Source: Prunus persica (lineage: Eukaryota; Streptophyta; Magnoliopsida; Rosales; Rosaceae). Taken from it: DNA of 64,000 bases. The translations under genes were made by a program, and so were the position numbers. The first letter of the stretch is position 1, and every line of letters begins with the position of its first letter. This document shows positions 59,076 to 64,000 of this stretch, in pieces. The notes below the pieces were generated by a model. It was given only the letters and a program-made list of their open reading frames with translations, was not told the origin of the DNA and searched no databases. The DNA lies in NCBI RefSeq assembly GCF_000346465.2, contig NC_034014.1:3427484-3491483 (forward strand), in the 5' to 3' direction.

Positions 59076-61204
59076 ATTGCTAGCCGACAACACAAAGGCT
59101 TCCCATAGCAAAATAAATTAAATCTGTGCCGACTTGGAAATCCTACTCCTACACATTTTTATTATGGAAATTGAAAGCAACTTAAAAAGTAATCACAAAA
59201 GTCTCTTTAAATTGTGCAATGCATATAATTTCAATTCTTTTTCTTTTATTTTCTAGGATCGATTTTGTGGGTTGAGAACTCGTAGCCGGCACGACACGAC
59301 TGTGATAAAAATTTACGCTCTTATTCTTGCACTTTTTACCAGTTACGAGCCAACCCAATTGATGTTTTTTTTTCTCTTTTTGGCCAATCACCCAAATCAT
59401 TAAAAAAGAAGATGAAGAAGAAATGGTAAAACCCTCTATAGTGACTGAGGGTTCATCAAATAGTATTAGGGCGTGATGTCCGGACCGTTGCCCTGAACAA
59501 TTCTAAAACCTAGAGGAATGCATGCGTACGTACATACGTCAATTGATTGTGACTGGACGTACGTATTGGAGGAGGTACCTACAGTTGACACGTGTCACTG
59601 AGAGACGAGGTAGGGCTTAGTTAAGTCATTATGTGACATGCAATATCTTATCTTTAGTTTCTTTCTTTTGCCAATCACCCTCGAAATCCAAGTTTGGCAA
59701 AAAAAGGCGACCCATCTATCACCTTGCTTTGCTTGTATATGTTTTTCCTCTGCAAAGACTAGACATGGACACATTGTGGCAGCCCCTCTTTCATGCCCTC
59801 TTTTGCGCTTCCCATGTTGTTTCAACTTTCAACTTTCAACATTTCATTTCACTTGTCTTCTTCTTGTTGGCTCATACTATGAAGCTCACACCTAACTTTA
59901 TATACTTGGTTTTGCGGTTGTATACTCCAAATTCTATCACGAAGTTTAATTCTATCGCAGTCTTCAAAGTTATACAAATTTGAGTTGAATTCTATCATAC
60001 ACTTGAGTACGTATGAACTTCAATTTGTATAACTTTGAACATCGAAGGTTTAGAAAGTTATAAGATTTGACCCATTTGGGTGTCATTTCTCAGCCCAAGT
60101 AAACTTTTCTGGTTGAATTTAAGGTTAAGACTATGCGTCCTGTGATGGGCAAATTTTTAAGGTTTGAAGTGGAGGGCAAACAGGTAGGTATGCTGCATAA
60201 TTTGATTTGATAAGAGAATCCAGGACCACCAGATATACAGTGGATTCTTGATTCCTTCTCACCACATCTATATAATATGAGCTATCTAGAGACTATAGTG
60301 AACATGTTTTACCTCTCACATCTGCAGCTTTATAATGTTTGTGATTAGATTGGGTAGTGGGTACTTGCATTAGGGTTTTGATCCCCAAGATAATAACGTG
60401 ACATTGTCACTATTTATTCAAGATATGTGAATCTTTCATTGGTTGGATTGTTCACTTTGAGATGGGATATGTCGGGGGTTGCATCCATTGAATGGATTAT
60501 GCCTTGTTCCCCACTCAGTTCTAGTGCCAACCTTTTTATTTATTTTAAATATCAGCGATATTAAAAAAGAGGAGATTCAAATATATGATCTCGGATGCAG
60601 AGATAAGATAATTACTCTTAACGGCTTGAATTACAAATCCATTTGCAATCCCAATGTCTCTTACGAGACATGCTCTTGTTCAATTCATGTGATGTGAGTT
60701 GTGTCTGAGCATGTTGGTCATTTTAAATGGGCTTCTTTTTTGGGTCTGGATTTTAACAGCAAAGCTGAGGGTGAAAGAACCTGGTCTGGAAGTCGCATTG
60801 GCATAGCTTCAATGGACAGCCCATCTTCATGTCCTTAGAGTGGTTCCTAGTTGGGTTTAAGTCTGGAGCACTCTATTGGGCCTAAGCCAACTCAACAGTT
60901 TAAAATTGTACATGTATGTTGTTGATGAAGAAACAGCAAACTAACAAAACTGTATCATGTTCGTTTAGTTTCGAAAGTATCTAGTGCTTCACACGGAAAA
61001 AAGAAAAAGAAAAAAGAAGACAAAGCACAAGTTGAAAAGAAAAAGCAAAATTTAGGAGAAGATATACCAAATACTTGGCTGAGAGAAAAGGAAAATGGGC
61101 TTTTCTTATTTACGCCCATTAAAACCAAATAACAAAAAAAAGTTATAGCTTAGCAAGCAATATGAATGGCCATTGACTCACTGAGTCATTGACATTCCCA
61201 AGCA

Positions 61205-63934
61205 ATGGCTTCGCTCTGTCTGAACTCGTTGCCCCTGTCTCCACCTTCCCAACCCCCCAAACTCTCAGAGGCTCCTTCTCCTTCTTCTAGTTCTCTCAAC
61301 ATTAATAGTTATTATGGCAGCAAAGGAGAAGCCTCAAAGCCCATAGTTGTTAGTGGAAACCCACCCACCTTTGTTTCTGCTCCTGGTCGCCGAATTGTCG
61401 CTGGTTCGTATTCTTTGTATTTCCTTTTCTATGTTTTTTGTATAAACATTTATTAGTTTGTGGAAGAAAAAAAAAACCATCTTTTTGCGTTTTCTCTTCT
61501 TCTTTGTTGTTTATTTAACTGTTGCTGTTGCATTTGAATTTAGATTTTAGCAGTTGGGTTGTCACTATTTGTTTAAACTGTTGCATTGAAGTTGAATTCA
61601 TGTTCAGTTTTGTGATTGGATTTGCAAATTCGAAGTGAAGAATGCATTGAAATTTCCATGATCGTTCAGTTTCCATATAAATTTCATGCTATAAGGGAGG
61701 TTTTGTCATTCACATATGGTCAATCCTAGCTAATTAAAGTACCAGTTCCTGCCAACGACCCGTGGAAAAGGGCCCTGACTTGCAGACTAGAGGTCTCATA
61801 TTCGAATCCCCATGGCATCTTATTTGTGTGTGAAAGAAATCCCCTTCCTCTGTAGTTTAGACCATGTCTTCTACTAAAAATATATATTATATATATACCA
61901 CTTCCTTGTTCCTGCTGAAAACTCCTCTGTATGACTGTAATTTTGGTGCATTTCCTTATGAGGTTGTAGGCTCACCAGTATAGCTTTTTTTATTTATCTA
62001 TAAATGTTTATGCCTTTGTGTGGCATAAATATATACAGTTGGGGATCTGCACGGAGACCTTGACCAAACAAGATGTGCACTTGAGATGGCTGGTGTGCTG
62101 AGTCCTGATGGTCAGGACTTATGGACTGGTGGAGAAACGGTATACCTTTAATTGACTTAGTTCAGAGTAGTTAAGGTTCTTGCAGTTGTCTTCACTAGGC
62201 ACAAAGTTGGTCTTTCTGTTGTGAAACTTCCAACTTTTGAAGAACACTAGGATAAATCTGTTTCCTTTGTGACATAGGTATTGATTCAGCTTGGGGATAT
62301 ACTTGATCGAGGTGAAGATGAAATAGCCATTTTGTCCTTGCTCCGATCCTTGGACATACAGGCAAAAGATGAAGGTGGAGCAGTTTTTCAGGTTTGTGTG
62401 GCAATTGGAACATCTGCATTGTTGGAAAAAGTTATCAGATGCTTTAATTACTAGATTTTTCATAGGTGATTTGATGTTTGAGGAATGTGTTTAGGCAATT
62501 GTGAGACACTGGTTTCATATAGGTTGGTTTGCAAGATGACAATGCACCAAACTGTGCATTAATTATTAGATTATTTTTGTCCAAATTTGAGAATCGTATA
62601 CGTAGATTGTTTCCAAATGAAATTTTGTTGATCCTGCTCTTTGTAATGTTATAGGTCAATGGGAATCATGAGACTATGAATGTGGAAGGGGATTTTAGAT
62701 ACGTGGAAACTGGAGGATTTGATGAGTGTATTGATTTCCTGGAATACTTGGATGACAATAGAGATGACTGGGAAGAAGCTTTTGTTGGCTGGACTGGTGT
62801 CTCTAAACAGCTGAAGGAAGACAGGAAAATGCCCCAAAATTATTGGGATCCATGGAATCTAGTGAGGGTACTGAAATCCTCTGTTTCACTTTTTATTCTT
62901 TTCCATTTACTATTTTAATGTTACGTCTGATAAAGTTTTCCAAATATTAGGACAGAGGCAAAAGGGTGTGATTGCCAGATCAATCCTTCTAAGACCAGGT
63001 GGTCCATTGGCATGCGAGTTAGCACGGCATGCTGTTGTTCTGAAGGTTAATGACTGGGTCTTCTGTCATGGTGGTCTTATTCCTAACCATGGTAAAAAGA
63101 GTGCCTACAATCTGAACAAATTTGGTTTGCTTGTGTCATTGGCTGTTGAAAGTTTTAGAGAAGAAGCTTTATATATTTCTTGTTTGCATCACCTGATAGG
63201 AGTATTGGTCCTTCCGCAGTTGCATATGGCGTAGAGAGGATGAACAGGGAAGTATCTCACTGGATGAGAGGCCTCAGTGACAGTGATGAGTCTGACAACC
63301 CTCACTTCCCTTTCATAGCCACCAGGGGCTATGACAGTGTAGTCTGGAACCGCTTATACTCGAGAGATACTTCAGAATTAGATGACTATCAGAACAACCA
63401 GGCAAGTAGATAGCAATGGTTTGGATCCCCCTTTTCTTATTCTGTTTCTTTGATACTCGGAGTGAAATAATTTGATTAGAATTCAAAAGAACCGCCAGCA
63501 GATTTCATTGCTGTGTTGAATATTTGTTTCCCTTAATATTGGATCCAATTGGACATTGTATTGAAAATGGAACAGTCTAGTTTCAGAATTTATTATTCAC
63601 TTTCATATAAATCTATCCTCTTCTTCTAATGAGATTGAGAGTCAAGATTGAGCTTTTGAAATTTAAATCATCTGTCAGATACATTCTATTCTTGAAGAGA
63701 CGCTACACGCAGTTGGTGCTAAGGCAATGGTGGTGGGGCATACTCCTCAAACTACAGGAGCAAATTGGTATGATCCCAAACCTTCTTTTAGGTAAAATGA
63801 AAGGGTTTTCTTAGTCCTCATCTTTTGTAGATTCAGTTCTGAAGTTGTGGATTCTTCCCTGCAGTAAATACAATTGCAGCATATGGCGGATTGATGTAGG
63901 TATGTCCAGTGGAGTTCTTAATTCAAGACCAGAG
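61205..63934 (+). CDS. SLP1: Shewanella-like protein phosphatase 1 (chloroplast), 3' end outside window
   Basis: SLP1 is a bacterial-type PPP-family Ser/Thr phosphatase of plastids. Visible exons: 61205-61403, 62039-62139, 62278-62391, 62655-62867, 62956-63091, 63220-63401, 63679-63767 and 63865-63934, all in frame; the gene continues past the window. The Ser/Pro-rich N-terminus (MASLCLNSLPLSPPSQPPKL) fits a chloroplast transit peptide. The PPP metal-binding motifs are intact: VGDLHGD, LGDILDRG, VNGNHE, then FCHGG and VVGHTPQ. SLP-type features include NVEGDFRYVETGGFDEC and VIARSILLRPGGPLACELA. Exon 6 ends in a GC donor (CAG followed by GCAAGT), the only non-GT donor needed; using the nearby GT would bring in a stop. 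Intron 1 holds a SINE. Confidence 0.95.
61753..61907 (+). mobile_element. SINE-like element, 155 bp, in SLP1 intron 1
   Basis: Flanked by the 8-base repeat GTTCCTGC (61745-61752 and 61908-61915). It shares with the laccase-intron SINE the CAACGA start region, the GGTCTCA-ATTC-AATCCC B-box-like segment, GTGTGTGAAAGAAATCCCC and TGTAGTTTAGAC. The tail is AT-dinucleotide rich instead of pure A. Confidence 0.7.
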
Positions 63935-64000
63935 GTAAACTAAATTTAGTGCCTAAATCTGTTTATACTCTCTTAAAAATCTTAAGTTCAATTGCTTCCA

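Larger units (their letters stand above)
52427..61204. other. Long gene-poor intergenic region with decayed repeats
   Basis: Almost 8.8 kb without a gene I can support. It holds a possible LINE-derived remnant (53150-53825), an LTR-like remnant (54055-54480), a pair of diverged direct repeats (56440-56505 and 56679-56741), a GC-rich patch with a 14-base G run (58515-58735) and a short duplication (58976-59075). Open frames here are short, overlap on both strands and lack family motifs. The last few hundred bases should contain the SLP1 promoter. Confidence 0.55.

Noticed and set aside
1..64000. CRISPR arrays, bacterial operons, tRNA or rRNA genes
   Set aside because: None seen. The spaced B-box-like sequences belong to SINE-like elements, and no clover-leaf tRNA was recognised.

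Overview
This is nuclear DNA of a flowering plant. The sequence shows AT-rich intergenic and intronic DNA, GT-AG introns, GC-richer exons, small non-autonomous transposons and plant-only gene families: CHX cation antiporters, PADRE/DUF4228, laccase, EXO70B1 and MIR390. Protein wording and repeat types remind me of Rosaceae, perhaps Prunus, but that is an impression and not a demonstrated placement.

Layout, left to right: the 3' end of a CHX antiporter gene (+, cut by the window edge); a PADRE-domain gene (-); a 7 kb gene-poor stretch with a hAT-type MITE and a SINE fragment; a three-exon GDSL esterase/lipase (+); intronless EXO70B1 (-); a PRA1.B-type protein, apparently intronless (+); SNX2-type sorting nexin (-, 5 exons), head to head with NAA25 (+, 19 exons, about 9 kb, with a LINE remnant in one intron); a nested pair of MITEs; a six-exon laccase (+); SWC6, the HIT-zinc-finger subunit of SWR1 (-, 4 exons); a complete CHX antiporter gene (-, 3 exons); a MIR390 precursor (-); nearly 9 kb with no recognisable gene but several decayed repeats; and chloroplast SLP1 phosphatase (+, 8 exons visible, running off the right edge).

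The genes do not form a pathway or operon. Loose functional links are membrane traffic (EXO70B1, PRA1, SNX2), potassium/proton transport (two CHX genes) and small-RNA control (a MIR390 gene, plus a laccase carrying sites complementary to miR408 and possibly miR397). Splice junctions were placed by hand; each gene model keeps frame across all its introns, which supports the boundaries.

I found no previously undescribed multi-gene system. The most useful observations are the MIR390 hairpin, the miRNA sites in the laccase, a G-rich tract just after the PADRE stop codon, a GC-AG intron in SLP1, and short transposons whose exact target-site duplications can be read directly.
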